Shown here: positions 1-5,837 of the stretch, piece by piece
Position numbering within the stretch: the first letter of the stretch is position 1
How the letters are laid out: every line of letters starts with the position of its first letter
DNA from: DATAXI01 sp036266845
GTDB lineage: Bacteria; Verrucomicrobiota; Verrucomicrobiia; Chthoniobacterales; Chthoniobacteraceae
Assembly (NCBI GenBank): GCA_036266845.1
Contig: DATAXI010000152.1
Coordinates: 1-6,218, forward strand
Length of the DNA: 6,218 nucleotides
Direction: 5' to 3'
The notes under the pieces: model-generated
Told to the model about the DNA's origin: nothing
What the model saw: only the letters and a program-made list of their open reading frames with translations
The model's database searches: none
Translations under genes and position numbers: made by a program

Positions 1-132
1 CCAGAGGCAGGCCGGGTTCTTCGGGTGGGCGGCGCTCGTGTCAAGATATGATGACTGACCCGAATCTCCACGTGTCAAGATATGATGACTGACCCAAATC
101 TCCACGAGAATCAAACGTTGACCCCGTCTCCG

Positions 133-269
133 CCTAGCTCCCAATCTTCTGTGGCTCTATTTGTCAATATTTGTTGACTGACTCGAGTTTCCTAGCGTTG
201 CCCCCATCTCGCGGGTTCTTCGGTTGGGCGGTATCCGTGTCAAGAGATGATGACTGACCCCATTCTCTC
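133..269 (+). repeat. 137-bp direct repeat, copy 1
   Basis: This copy matches 335-471 at an offset of 202 bp. The first 100 bases are identical. Over the whole length I find two differences: A233 against G435, and G246 against T448. The copy starts with CCTAGCTCCC, holds a diverged dyad core, then the GC-rich module and a canonical core. Confidence 0.93.
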
Positions 270-336
270 CCATCTCGCGGGTTCTTCGGTTGGGCGGTAT
301 CCGTGTCAAGAGATGATGACTGACCCCATTCTCTCC
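205..336. repeat. Perfect tandem duplication, 2 x 66 bp
   Basis: Positions 205-270 and 271-336 are identical over all 66 bases by direct reading. Each copy starts with CATCTCGCGGG, contains one dyad core, and ends with CATTCTCTCC. Complete identity suggests a recent duplication by slippage or unequal recombination. An assembly artefact across a repeat is the other possibility. Confidence 0.95.
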
Positions 337-471
337 TAGCTCCCAATCTTCTGTGGCTCTATTTGTCAATATTTGTTGACTGACTCGAGTTTCCTAGCGT
401 TGCCCCCATCTCGCGGGTTCTTCGGTTGGGCGGTGTCCGTGTCAAGATATGATGACTGACCCCATTCTCTC
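335..471 (+). repeat. 137-bp direct repeat, copy 2
   Basis: This is the second copy of the repeat at 133-269, with two substitutions. Its final core has the sequence form seen in the cores at 38 and 72 (CAAGATATG) rather than that of the 66-bp tandem pair (CAAGAGATG). This suggests the tandem pair shares a more recent ancestor than the array as a whole. Confidence 0.93.
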
Positions 472-506
472 ACCATTCTCTCACTGACCCCATTCTCCCA
501 AACAAA

Positions 507-533
507 TGAACCAGAATCACGCGTTCTGGTTCA
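507..533. promoter_or_regulatory. Perfect 10-bp inverted repeat at the edge of the array
   Basis: TGAACCAGAA (507-516) and TTCTGGTTCA (524-533) are exact reverse complements around a 7-nt loop. No T-run follows on the plus strand. On the minus strand the hairpin is followed by TTTGTTTGGG, so it could end transcription running leftward into the array. It could also be an operator or an element end. The first eight bases, TGAACCAG, recur at 586-593 inside a second small dyad, TGAAC-CA-GTTCA (586-597). Confidence 0.6.
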
Positions 534-694
534 GACGGGAAAATGTCGTGGAATTTAATCCCGTTCAAGCTTATTTTTCGCCACATGAACCAGTTCAGCA
601 ACCTACAGGCGCGCAAGATGCTTGGCGAATGTCGCGCTGTGGACGGCCGATTTGCTGCGCCGGCGTCACAAATTAAACGGAAGCCAAATCTGCC

Positions 695-1693
695 ATGCCT
701 TCAGCCGTATCGACAAATGCATCGTTGATTGAGGCGGCGCCGCTAGTCCGGGTCACCGTCGATAATTTCAATCGATCCGAGACGGATAACTATTTTGCGA
801 CTTTTACAAAGCAAGACGGTTTTGGGAAGCTTCAACACGCCCGCGAACTAACGCCAATCGAGCATCAAGCTGTCATCCGGCTGAACCGCGACACGCTCTA
901 TTCGTTCGGCGTTTTTGACCTCGACTCGGCGCCGGTTACTGTAACTCTGCCCGATGCTGGCACTCGCTACATGGCCGTGCAGGCGGTTGATGAGGATCAC
1001 TATGTGCCCGAGGTTTTCTATGCCCCTGGCCGGAGGACGTTCACGAGGGAGGGGATCGGCACGCGATACGTGGCGCTGCTAATCCGGACTTTTGTTGATC
1101 CGGCGAGCGCTGACGATATGAAAGCGGCGCATGCATTGCAGGATGCGATCATGATCGAACAAAGGACACGCGGGGAGTTCGTGGTGCCGCCTTTGGATCA
1201 GGAATCGCTTAAGAAAATGCGTAACGCAATCCTCGCGCTCGCCGCCGCGTCTGGCGGTATTGATTCGAGTCGCATGTTTGGACGCAGAGAAGAGGTCGAT
1301 CCCGTGCAACATCTGCTGGGAACAGCGACCGCATGGGGAGGCAACCCACGCGCGACTGCATTATATGTGGGCGGAGCGCCTGAGGAAAACGACGGAAAGG
1401 CGGCTTACCTGCTCACCGTGAAAGAGGTGCCAGTGGACAGCTTCTGGTCGGTGAGCGTTTACAACATGGGCGGTTTCTTCGAGAAAAATGAGACGAATAC
1501 CTATACAGTGAACAATGTAACCGCCAAGTCCAACCCCGACGGTTCGGTAACGATCCACTTTGGTGGCGATGAGCAATTACCGAACTTCATCCACATCATG
1601 CCCGGCTGGAATTTTGTCTTTCGCATGTATCGGCCAAAGCAAGCTTTGCTTAACGGTGCGTGGAAGCTGCCGGATTTGGAGAGGGTGAAATAG
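695..1693 (+). CDS. DUF1254/DUF1214 domain protein, function unknown
   Basis: The 332-residue protein has the two-part architecture of the DUF1254/DUF1214 family. The N-terminal part contains NRDTLYSFGVFDL (64-76) followed by TLPDAGTRYMAVQAVDEDHY. The C-terminal DUF1214-like part covers about 226-330, with FWSVSVYNMGGFFEKN near 250-265 and MPGWNFVFRMYRP near 302-314, running almost to the end. These proteins are widespread but biochemically uncharacterised, so I assign no reaction. The start is well bounded: an in-frame TAA at 674 leaves this ATG as the only ATG, GTG or TTG before the conserved region. No Shine-Dalgarno sequence is visible. Unlike many longer relatives, it has no signal peptide or lipobox, so it is either a cytoplasmic form or has lost its export signal. 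It stands alone between the repeat array and a broken recombinase, which suggests accessory DNA. Confidence 0.88.
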   Translation: MPSAVSTNASLIEAAPLVRVTVDNFNRSETDNYFATFTKQDGFGKLQHARELTPIEHQAVIRLNRDTLYSFGVFDLDSAPVTVTLPDAGTRYMAVQAVDEDHYVPEVFYAPGRRTFTREGIGTRYVALLIRTFVDPASADDMKAAHALQDAIMIEQRTRGEFVVPPLDQESLKKMRNAILALAAASGGIDSSRMFGRREEVDPVQHLLGTATAWGGNPRATALYVGGAPEENDGKAAYLLTVKEVPVDSFWSVSVYNMGGFFEKNETNTYTVNNVTAKSNPDGSVTIHFGGDEQLPNFIHIMPGWNFVFRMYRPKQALLNGAWKLPDLERVK

Positions 1694-1813
1694 TCAAGCA
1701 GACTACGAGGAACGCGCCGGACATAGCGGGGGCGAGCGCAACACAACGCGGCGGAAAAGATCGCCTCGGCGCTCAGGATAAAACCGCATCGAACGATGCA
1801 GGGGATTAAATTT

Positions 1814-1957
1814 CTAATCACTGGTCCGAAGACGCTTTGCCAGATCGCGTTCTTCCTCGCCGGAAACGTTCAAGTAGATCGCTGTCGTTTCCAGCCGTGC
1901 ATGCCCCAACCATTTTTGTATGGTCGGCAATGGTATTTCTTTAGCGACACATGCCAC
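1814..1957 (-). pseudogene. Tyrosine recombinase (phage integrase family), C-terminal remnant
   Basis: Read leftward from about 1957 to the TAG at 1814-1816, this frame encodes a strip typical of the end of the integrase catalytic domain: PLPTIQKWLGHARLETTAIY followed by LNVSGEEERDLAKRL. It retains the GH histidine (codon 1901-1903) and the nucleophilic tyrosine (codon 1874-1876). The upstream catalytic Arg, Lys and HxxR motifs and the DNA-binding N-terminal domain are absent. Beyond about 1957-1963 the frame enters oppC antisense-frame sequence with no integrase resemblance. Only about 47 of the several hundred residues usual for the family remain, so it cannot be active. The strip looks more AT-rich than the adjoining permease gene. 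It marks a past mobile element or integration event with a breakpoint at the oppC stop. Confidence 0.82.
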
Positions 1958-1959
1958 TA

Positions 1960-2883
1960 TTACCGCCGGCCGCTGCCGCGCGGGTCCGCGGCTTCGCGGA
2001 CGGCATCGCCGAGGAAGTTGAGGGCGAGCAGGGTGACGCACATCGCGATGGCTGGGAAGACCAGGAGCCACCAGTTGCTCCGGATGGGGTTGATGACCTC
2101 CGCGCCGTCGGCCAGCAGGGAGCCCCAGCTTGCCTGCGGGGGCTGGATGCCCAGGCCGAGGAAACTGAGGAACGATTCGTCCAGGATCACCGCCGGCACG
2201 GTAAGTGTCAGGTAAACCACGATCAGGCCCAGCAGATTCGGCAGGAGATGCCGCGTCAGGATTTTGAAATGGCTCTGCCCCAGCGCGCGCGCGGCCGCCA
2301 CAAATTGGACCGCCTTGAGCGAGAGCACCTGCCCGCGCACGATGCGCGCCATTGTCAGCCACTCGATCACCCCGAGGCAAAAGATCAGGATTACCACCCG
2401 GGAATCCGGTACCAGCGAGCCGAGTCCCACGTGGGCCATCCACGTCTTGAGGTACGAATCGAAGGCGTTGATGAAAATGAGGATGATCACCAGGCGCGGA
2501 ATGGCATAGAGAATTTCCACCAGGCGCATCATCCCAGAGTCCACGCGGCCGCCTGCGTAACCGGAGACCAGTCCGTACGCCGTGCCGATGAAGAACGAGA
2601 TGAGCGCTCCGGAAAATCCCACCAACAGCGAGACGCGCGCTCCCTCCAGCACGCGGAAGAGGAGGTCGCGCCCATCGAGGTCTGTTCCAAACCAATGGGC
2701 GGCGCTGGGCGGGGAAAACTGATTGCCGCTCACTTCCCCATACCCCGCCGGGAGGAGAAACGGCCCGACGATTGCCGCGAGCGTCATCACCGCCAGGATC
2801 ACGAGCGCCACCCGTGCGACGCGCCGCTCCCAGAGCCGCCGCCAGATGCCCGGCTCCTGAGCGGGCATGGCGCCCTCACTCAT
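1960..2883 (-). CDS. oppC: ABC transporter permease, OppC/DppC type
   Basis: The 307-residue membrane protein is one of two channel subunits of a binding-protein-dependent oligopeptide/dipeptide-type (or nickel-type) importer. A cytoplasmic N-terminus rich in Trp and Arg leads into a first membrane helix (about 25-45). The family signature FGTDLDGRD (65-73) then GARVSLLVG (81-89) follows, with further hydrophobic helices after it. The ATPase-coupling EAA loop lies at about 193-216 (FVAAARALGQSHFKILTRHL then LPN). It ends ADPRGSGRR and TAA then TAG in tandem, a normal length and ending for the family. The ATG overlaps the end of the upstream permease gene as ATGAGTGA. GGAGG 10 nt upstream supports this start over Met6. 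Substrate cannot be read from the permease. No ATPase gene follows: the next sequence is a recombinase remnant. Confidence 0.93.
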   Translation of the reverse strand: MSEGAMPAQEPGIWRRLWERRVARVALVILAVMTLAAIVGPFLLPAGYGEVSGNQFSPPSAAHWFGTDLDGRDLLFRVLEGARVSLLVGFSGALISFFIGTAYGLVSGYAGGRVDSGMMRLVEILYAIPRLVIILIFINAFDSYLKTWMAHVGLGSLVPDSRVVILIFCLGVIEWLTMARIVRGQVLSLKAVQFVAAARALGQSHFKILTRHLLPNLLGLIVVYLTLTVPAVILDESFLSFLGLGIQPPQASWGSLLADGAEVINPIRSNWWLLVFPAIAMCVTLLALNFLGDAVREAADPRGSGRR

Positions 2884-3796
2884 AGAGCCGGATCCTCCGG
2901 TCGAGGAATGTGTACGCGATATCCACCACCAGGTTCAGCACCACCAGCAGCGCGCAGTAAACGATCGTCACGCCGCCGAGCAGAAACCCGTCGCGATTCT
3001 GGATCGAGTTCACAAAGAAGGCGCCCGCGCCCGGGATGTTGAAGATGCTCTCGACCACGATCGATCCCGTGAGGAGATTTGCCGCGAGCGGCCCGAGAAA
3101 CGAAACCACCGGCAGAATCGCCACCTTGAGGGCGTGTTTGTAAACCACGCGCTGCTCGGCCAGGCCTTTCGCGCGCGCCGTCCGCACGTAATCCTGGCCC
3201 AGCACCTCCAGCATGCTGGTGCGCATGAGGCGGGCGATGTAGGCCACGTAGGGGCTGGCCAGTGTGATGGATGGCAGGATGAGGCAGCTCACCCCGCCCC
3301 AGCCGCCAACGGGCAGCCAGTTGAGCTTGAGGGCAAAGACCAGGATCATCAGCGGCCCGATGACGAACGTGGGAATCGAAATCGCAAATAGCGCGCCGAG
3401 CATTGCCGCCGTATCCGCCGCGGTATTGTGGCGGACCGCGGCGTAAGCGCCCACCCATACGCCCAGGGTGGTCGCGATCAGGAATGCGACCGTTCCCAGC
3501 GTCGCGGATACCGGTATCGATTGCGCCAGCAGCTCATTCACTGAGCGATTCCGGTATTTGGTCGAGAGCCGCAGGTCCCCGTGCATCAAGTCCCACATAT
3601 AGCCGCGGTATTGCTGCCACAGCGTGCCGTCCAGCTTGTACTTGGCCAGGAGCTCCTGCTCGATCTGCCTGGGTATCTTCCGCTCGCGGTCAAAGGGGCC
3701 GCCGGGCGCGAGCCGGATGAGCAGAAAGGTGATCGTCACCACGCAAAACAGCACGAACACGAGGGAAACCAATCTGCGTAAGATGAATGTAGCCAT
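2876..3796 (-). CDS. oppB: ABC transporter permease, OppB/DppB type
   Basis: The 306-residue inner-membrane protein is the partner channel subunit of the OppC-type permease encoded next. It starts MATFILRRLVSLVFVLFCVV, the usual OppB N-terminal helix, then RLAPGGPFDRERK. A periplasmic segment with GDLRLSTKYRNRSVNELL (73-90) follows. More helices precede the EAA coupling loop at about 201-229 (DYVRTARAKGLAEQ then LPVV). The family C-terminal block GSIVVESIFNIPGAG follows it. Length and ending (RRIRLYE) are normal for the family. It is the first gene of a minus-strand pair and shares 8 nt with the second, so their translation is probably coupled. No Shine-Dalgarno sequence is visible before the ATG. 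No solute-binding protein gene lies upstream: the next gene is divergent. Substrate is unknown. Confidence 0.93.
   Translation of the reverse strand: MATFILRRLVSLVFVLFCVVTITFLLIRLAPGGPFDRERKIPRQIEQELLAKYKLDGTLWQQYRGYMWDLMHGDLRLSTKYRNRSVNELLAQSIPVSATLGTVAFLIATTLGVWVGAYAAVRHNTAADTAAMLGALFAISIPTFVIGPLMILVFALKLNWLPVGGWGGVSCLILPSITLASPYVAYIARLMRTSMLEVLGQDYVRTARAKGLAEQRVVYKHALKVAILPVVSFLGPLAANLLTGSIVVESIFNIPGAGAFFVNSIQNRDGFLLGGVTIVYCALLVVLNLVVDIAYTFLDRRIRLYE
2894..2898 (-). promoter_or_regulatory. Shine-Dalgarno sequence of the oppC-like gene
   Basis: The minus strand reads GGAGG 10 nt before the ATG at 2883, inside the upstream permease gene. It is the only clear Shine-Dalgarno sequence before any start in the window, and it supports reinitiation at the overlapping ATGAGTGA junction. 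Confidence 0.6.
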
Positions 3797-3881
3797 GCCG
3801 CAGCGTTACCGTTTCCGGCATTCCCGAATTGCCACCGGTCCGCGAAAGCCGCGAAGCCGCCGTAACCCGCGCGCGACCGGC

Positions 3882-3978
3882 GAACCCGGAGGGTTCCCAT
3901 ATCGGTAGCCGGGGGTAAAGCCCGAAGGGCGACACCCCCGGTAGACGCACAACCCGCGGCACGATCCCGAAGGGATCG
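3882..3978. repeat. Cluster of three intergenic hairpins with GGA/GAA loops
   Basis: Three perfect or nested palindromes lie within 97 bp. The first is GAACCC-GGA-GGGTTC (3882-3896). The second has an outer 8-bp stem, CCGGGGGT (3909-3916) with ACCCCCGG (3934-3941), enclosing an inner GCCC-GAA-GGGC hairpin (3920-3930). The third is CGATCCC-GAA-GGGATCG (3962-3978). The shared CCC-GAA-GGG core and the pairing pattern resemble multicopy intergenic palindromic elements of GC-rich environmental bacteria; that link is from general knowledge and not tested here. The cluster sits upstream of the oppB-like gene, between divergent genes, and could affect the ends or stability of transcripts. Confidence 0.75.
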
Positions 3979-4121
3979 CAGAGCCATGGTGCCGGGTCCG
4001 GATGCGGGCGGAATCTGCGGAGATGTTGAAATACACGGTTTCGACGACGTTTTCGCCTTTGGTTTAGATCAATCCTTGGGTAGAACCAGCGGAAACTTTC
4101 CTCCCCCGGAAAATGGGCTGG

Positions 4122-4135
4122 CCGGCAATTGCCGG
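4122..4135. promoter_or_regulatory. Perfect 14-bp palindrome upstream of the peptidase gene
   Basis: CCGGCAATTGCCGG is a perfect self-complementary site ending 31 bp before the peptidase ATG. It is flanked by loosely complementary GGGC and GGCCC. It could be a regulator-binding site or a chance GC-rich palindrome; there is no second copy in the window. Confidence 0.35.
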
Positions 4136-4166
4136 AAGTTGGCCCAATTCCAGCTTTATAGAAAAT

Positions 4167-4760
4167 ATGACTTTTGCAAAAAATACCTTTTTTACCGTTC
4201 TAGCCCTGCTGGGGGGCGCTCTCTCCGCGCGCGCCCAGTATTACGCTTACTACCAGATGCCGGCTTACGGTTACTACCATCCCTACGGCATGGATGAGGA
4301 TTCCGCTCCCGCGCCCGTCATCAGCCGCGGCAGCCATCCCACCGTCCGGGGCAGCCGCGCGGTTGTCCGCCATGGCATCGCCTACGCGCCGGCCAATGCG
4401 CCGGAAGCCGTCAAGCGGGCGATCTGGGCCGCCAACGCCCTCCGGCGGCTGCCTTACAAGTGGGGCGGTGGCCACGGCTCCTTTTACGATAACGGCTACG
4501 ATTGCTCCGGCACCGTCTCGTTTGCCCTGCACGCAGCCGGGGTCCTGTCCGTGCCGGCCCAATCCTCCGAGCTGCTGAACTACGGCGAGCGCGGCCGGGG
4601 CCGCTGGATTACCGTTTACTCCCGTAACGGGCACACCTTTGCCATGATTGCCGGGCTGCGGCTGGATACCACCGGCTACTACGGCACCGAGGGGCCGCGC
4701 TGGCACGCGGATGGCCGCGATACCTGGGGCTACGAGGCTCGCCACCCGGCCGGAATGTAG
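4167..4760 (+). CDS. Secreted NlpC/P60-like cysteine peptidase
   Basis: The predicted 197-residue protein begins MTFAKNTFFTVLALLGGALS, a good Sec signal peptide with likely cleavage after ARA at residue 23. This start is preferred over an in-frame ATG at 4113, which would put 18 non-signal residues in front. The mature N-terminus is unusually rich in Tyr (YYAYYQMPAYGYYHPYG). A basic linker follows, then an NlpC/P60-like domain from about 80. YKWGGGHG (97-104) precedes the catalytic-type motif YDCSGTVSFALHAAG with Cys113, and NGHTFAMIAG supplies His156. A C-terminal block GPRWHADGR to ARHPAG matches the ending of such proteins. Family members usually cut stem-peptide bonds in peptidoglycan, so it probably acts in the periplasm or at the cell wall. 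The third catalytic residue is not identified. A J-domain gene follows after 53 bp on the same strand. Confidence 0.85.
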   Translation: MTFAKNTFFTVLALLGGALSARAQYYAYYQMPAYGYYHPYGMDEDSAPAPVISRGSHPTVRGSRAVVRHGIAYAPANAPEAVKRAIWAANALRRLPYKWGGGHGSFYDNGYDCSGTVSFALHAAGVLSVPAQSSELLNYGERGRGRWITVYSRNGHTFAMIAGLRLDTTGYYGTEGPRWHADGRDTWGYEARHPAGM

Positions 4761-4761
4761 G

Positions 4762-4788
4762 CCGCGCGAAATTTCGGAATTTACGCGG
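4762..4788 (+). promoter_or_regulatory. Small hairpin between peptidase and J-domain genes
   Basis: CCGCG (4762-4766) pairs with CGCGG (4784-4788), and AAATT (4769-4773) pairs with AATTT (4778-4782) around a TCGG tetraloop. The two helices are separated by a small internal loop. No T-run follows, so it is a poor terminator. It may be an attenuator or an RNA processing and stability element in a shared transcript. Confidence 0.4.
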
Positions 4789-4813
4789 GCCGCCGTCCGC
4801 ATAGATTTCGCGT

Positions 4814-5761
4814 GTGCAGTTCAAGGATTATTACGAAACACTCGGCGTTCCGAAGACCGCCACCGAGGCGGAAATCAAGAAGGCTTTTCGCAAACTGGCC
4901 CGGCAACACCATCCCGATGTCGTCAAGGAGCGCGACAAGAAATCCGCCGAGGCGAAATTTAAGGAAATCAACGAGGCCTACGAGGTCCTGAGCGACCCCG
5001 AGAAGCGGAAGAAATACGATACCCTGGGCGCCGATTGGGAACGGGGCGGCACGCAGCAGCCTCCACCCAATTGGCAGGACTTTGCGCGCCAGGGCGGGGG
5101 ACGCGCCGGCGGCACGGAGTTCCACTTTGGCGGCACGGGGTTCAGCGATTTCTTCGAGACCTTCTTTGGCGGGCGCGGCGGTGGGCGGGGCGCCGGGGGC
5201 AGCCCCTTTGGCGGCTTCCAGGCCGAGGAATACGAGCGGGCGCGCGGCCACGACATCGAGGCGGATATCATGGTCACTCTGGACGAGGCGATCAACGGCG
5301 CCAAACGCACCGTCTCCTTCCGGCGCGAAGGCTCGGATAAAACGGAAACCTATAACGTCCGCATCCCGGCCGGCGTGCACGAGGGGCAGCGCATCCGCCT
5401 CTCCGGCCAGGGGGAAAAGGCGGGCCGCGGCGGCAAGGCAGGGGATCTTTACCTGCGCGTCCGGTTTGCCCAGCACCCGGACTTCCGGGTGGAGGGGCAT
5501 GATCTGATTCACGAGCACGAGATCAAGCCCTGGGCCGCCGTCCTGGGCGGGGAGGTGCAGGTGCCGACGATGAAGGGGCACGCACGCCTCAAGATTCCTC
5601 CCGGCACCCAGAGCGGCCAGCGTTTCCGGATGAAGCAGCAAGGCCTCCACACGCCTGCCGGCGGGCGAGGCGATCTTTACGTGGTGATTGGGATCGATAT
5701 CCCGGAGAGCCTGAGCGCGGAGCAGCGCAGCCATTGGGAAGCGCTCAAGGCGCTGGGGTAA
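4814..5761 (+). CDS. cbpA: Class B J-domain co-chaperone (CbpA/DnaJ-like)
   Basis: The 315-residue protein is a cytosolic Hsp40 that would stimulate the ATPase of DnaK and deliver unfolded clients. The J domain occupies residues 1-70 (FKDYYETLGVPKTATEAEIK), with the invariant HPD at 33-35 and the closing helix AYEVLSDPEKRKKYDTLG. A Gly/Phe-rich linker spans about 93-136. The C-terminal client-binding domains run from about 144 to the end, including VRIPAGVHEGQRIRLSGQG and LKIPPGTQSGQRFRMKQQG. The four CxxCxGxG zinc-finger repeats of class A DnaJ are absent, which makes it class B, close to CbpA in length and layout. Translation starts at GTG 4814; alignment of the J domain favours it and no Shine-Dalgarno sequence is visible. 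There is no dnaK, grpE or cbpM next to it. The gene symbol is by resemblance. Confidence 0.93.
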   Translation: MQFKDYYETLGVPKTATEAEIKKAFRKLARQHHPDVVKERDKKSAEAKFKEINEAYEVLSDPEKRKKYDTLGADWERGGTQQPPPNWQDFARQGGGRAGGTEFHFGGTGFSDFFETFFGGRGGGRGAGGSPFGGFQAEEYERARGHDIEADIMVTLDEAINGAKRTVSFRREGSDKTETYNVRIPAGVHEGQRIRLSGQGEKAGRGGKAGDLYLRVRFAQHPDFRVEGHDLIHEHEIKPWAAVLGGEVQVPTMKGHARLKIPPGTQSGQRFRMKQQGLHTPAGGRGDLYVVIGIDIPESLSAEQRSHWEALKALG

Positions 5762-5807
5762 TATTTCATTTTCCGCCGCCAGCTCGTGCGATAGCGCGCA
5801 TGGCGTT

Positions 5808-5830
5808 TCCCGGCGTCCGCCCGGGATTTT
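5808..5830 (+). terminator. Likely rho-independent terminator after the J-domain gene
   Basis: TCCCGG (5808-5813) and CCGGGA (5821-5826) form a 6-bp GC-rich stem with a 7-nt loop, followed by TTTT (5827-5830). It begins 46 bp after the stop of the J-domain gene. The U-tract is short, so termination may be partial. Confidence 0.6.
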
Positions 5831-5837
5831 CAAAATA

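Larger units (their letters stand above)
1..499. repeat. Complex gene-free repeat array with seven GTCA-N8-TGAC dyad cores
   Basis: No credible gene is seen here. The stretch is built from repeated modules and is open at the left edge. A 24-nt core recurs at 38-61, 72-95, 237-260, 303-326 and 439-462, with diverged copies at 161-184 and 363-386. In all seven the half-sites GTCA and TGAC sit at the same core positions, 8 nt apart. Most non-diverged cores are preceded by a GC-rich module containing GGGTTCTTCGG and followed by a CCCATTCTC-like tail; the copies at 38 and 72 have altered tails. The end is scrambled, with partial tails at 472-499. Minus-strand reading frames stay open only because the 66-bp unit is a multiple of three. 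I infer a multicopy intergenic or mobile-element-derived repeat; no transposase is visible in the window. Confidence 0.85.
3797..4166. other. Divergent intergenic region between permease and peptidase genes
   Basis: This 370-bp stretch separates the leftward permease pair from the rightward peptidase gene and should carry promoters for both. Open frames crossing it show no recognisable protein and are interrupted by the hairpin cluster. The right half (about 4025-4166) is less GC-rich than the flanking genes. I found no -35/-10 pair good enough to call. TATAGA at 4157-4162, just before the peptidase ATG, is a weak -10-like sequence without a convincing partner. Confidence 0.6.

Noticed and set aside
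157..369. Minus-strand 70-aa frame with a tandem 22-residue peptide repeat (ENGVSHHLLT), and a second frame open over the same bases
   Set aside because: It is explained by the 66-bp DNA repeat being a multiple of three. Two frames stay open at once, and there is no ribosome site or recognisable domain.
1..499. Possible CRISPR array
   Set aside because: Spacing between cores is irregular and the inter-core sequences are themselves repeated, not unique spacers. No cas gene is present.
543..728. 61-aa plus-strand frame upstream of the DUF1254 gene
   Set aside because: It resembles no known protein or signal peptide, has no Shine-Dalgarno sequence, and overlaps the well-supported gene start at 695.
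1814..2695. 293-aa minus-strand frame read as a single integrase-like protein
   Set aside because: Only its last ~47 residues resemble a recombinase. The rest is an alternate frame of the oppC-type gene, rich in Arg, Pro and Gly.
1951..3042. Long plus-strand frame (363 aa) opposite the permease genes
   Set aside because: It is an antisense shadow, rich in His, Arg, Asp and Gln, of two clear membrane protein genes.
4113..4166. Upstream ATG adding 18 residues to the peptidase
   Set aside because: It would bury the signal peptide behind a non-signal extension and would run translation through the 14-bp palindrome.
3986..4297. 103-aa plus-strand frame across the intergenic region into the peptidase gene
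   Set aside because: It has no recognisable domain and ends inside the peptidase gene in another frame; the peptidase start is supported by its signal peptide.
4781..5833. 350-aa minus-strand frame opposite the J-domain gene
   Set aside because: It is an antisense shadow of a protein with unmistakable J-domain, G/F and C-terminal domains.
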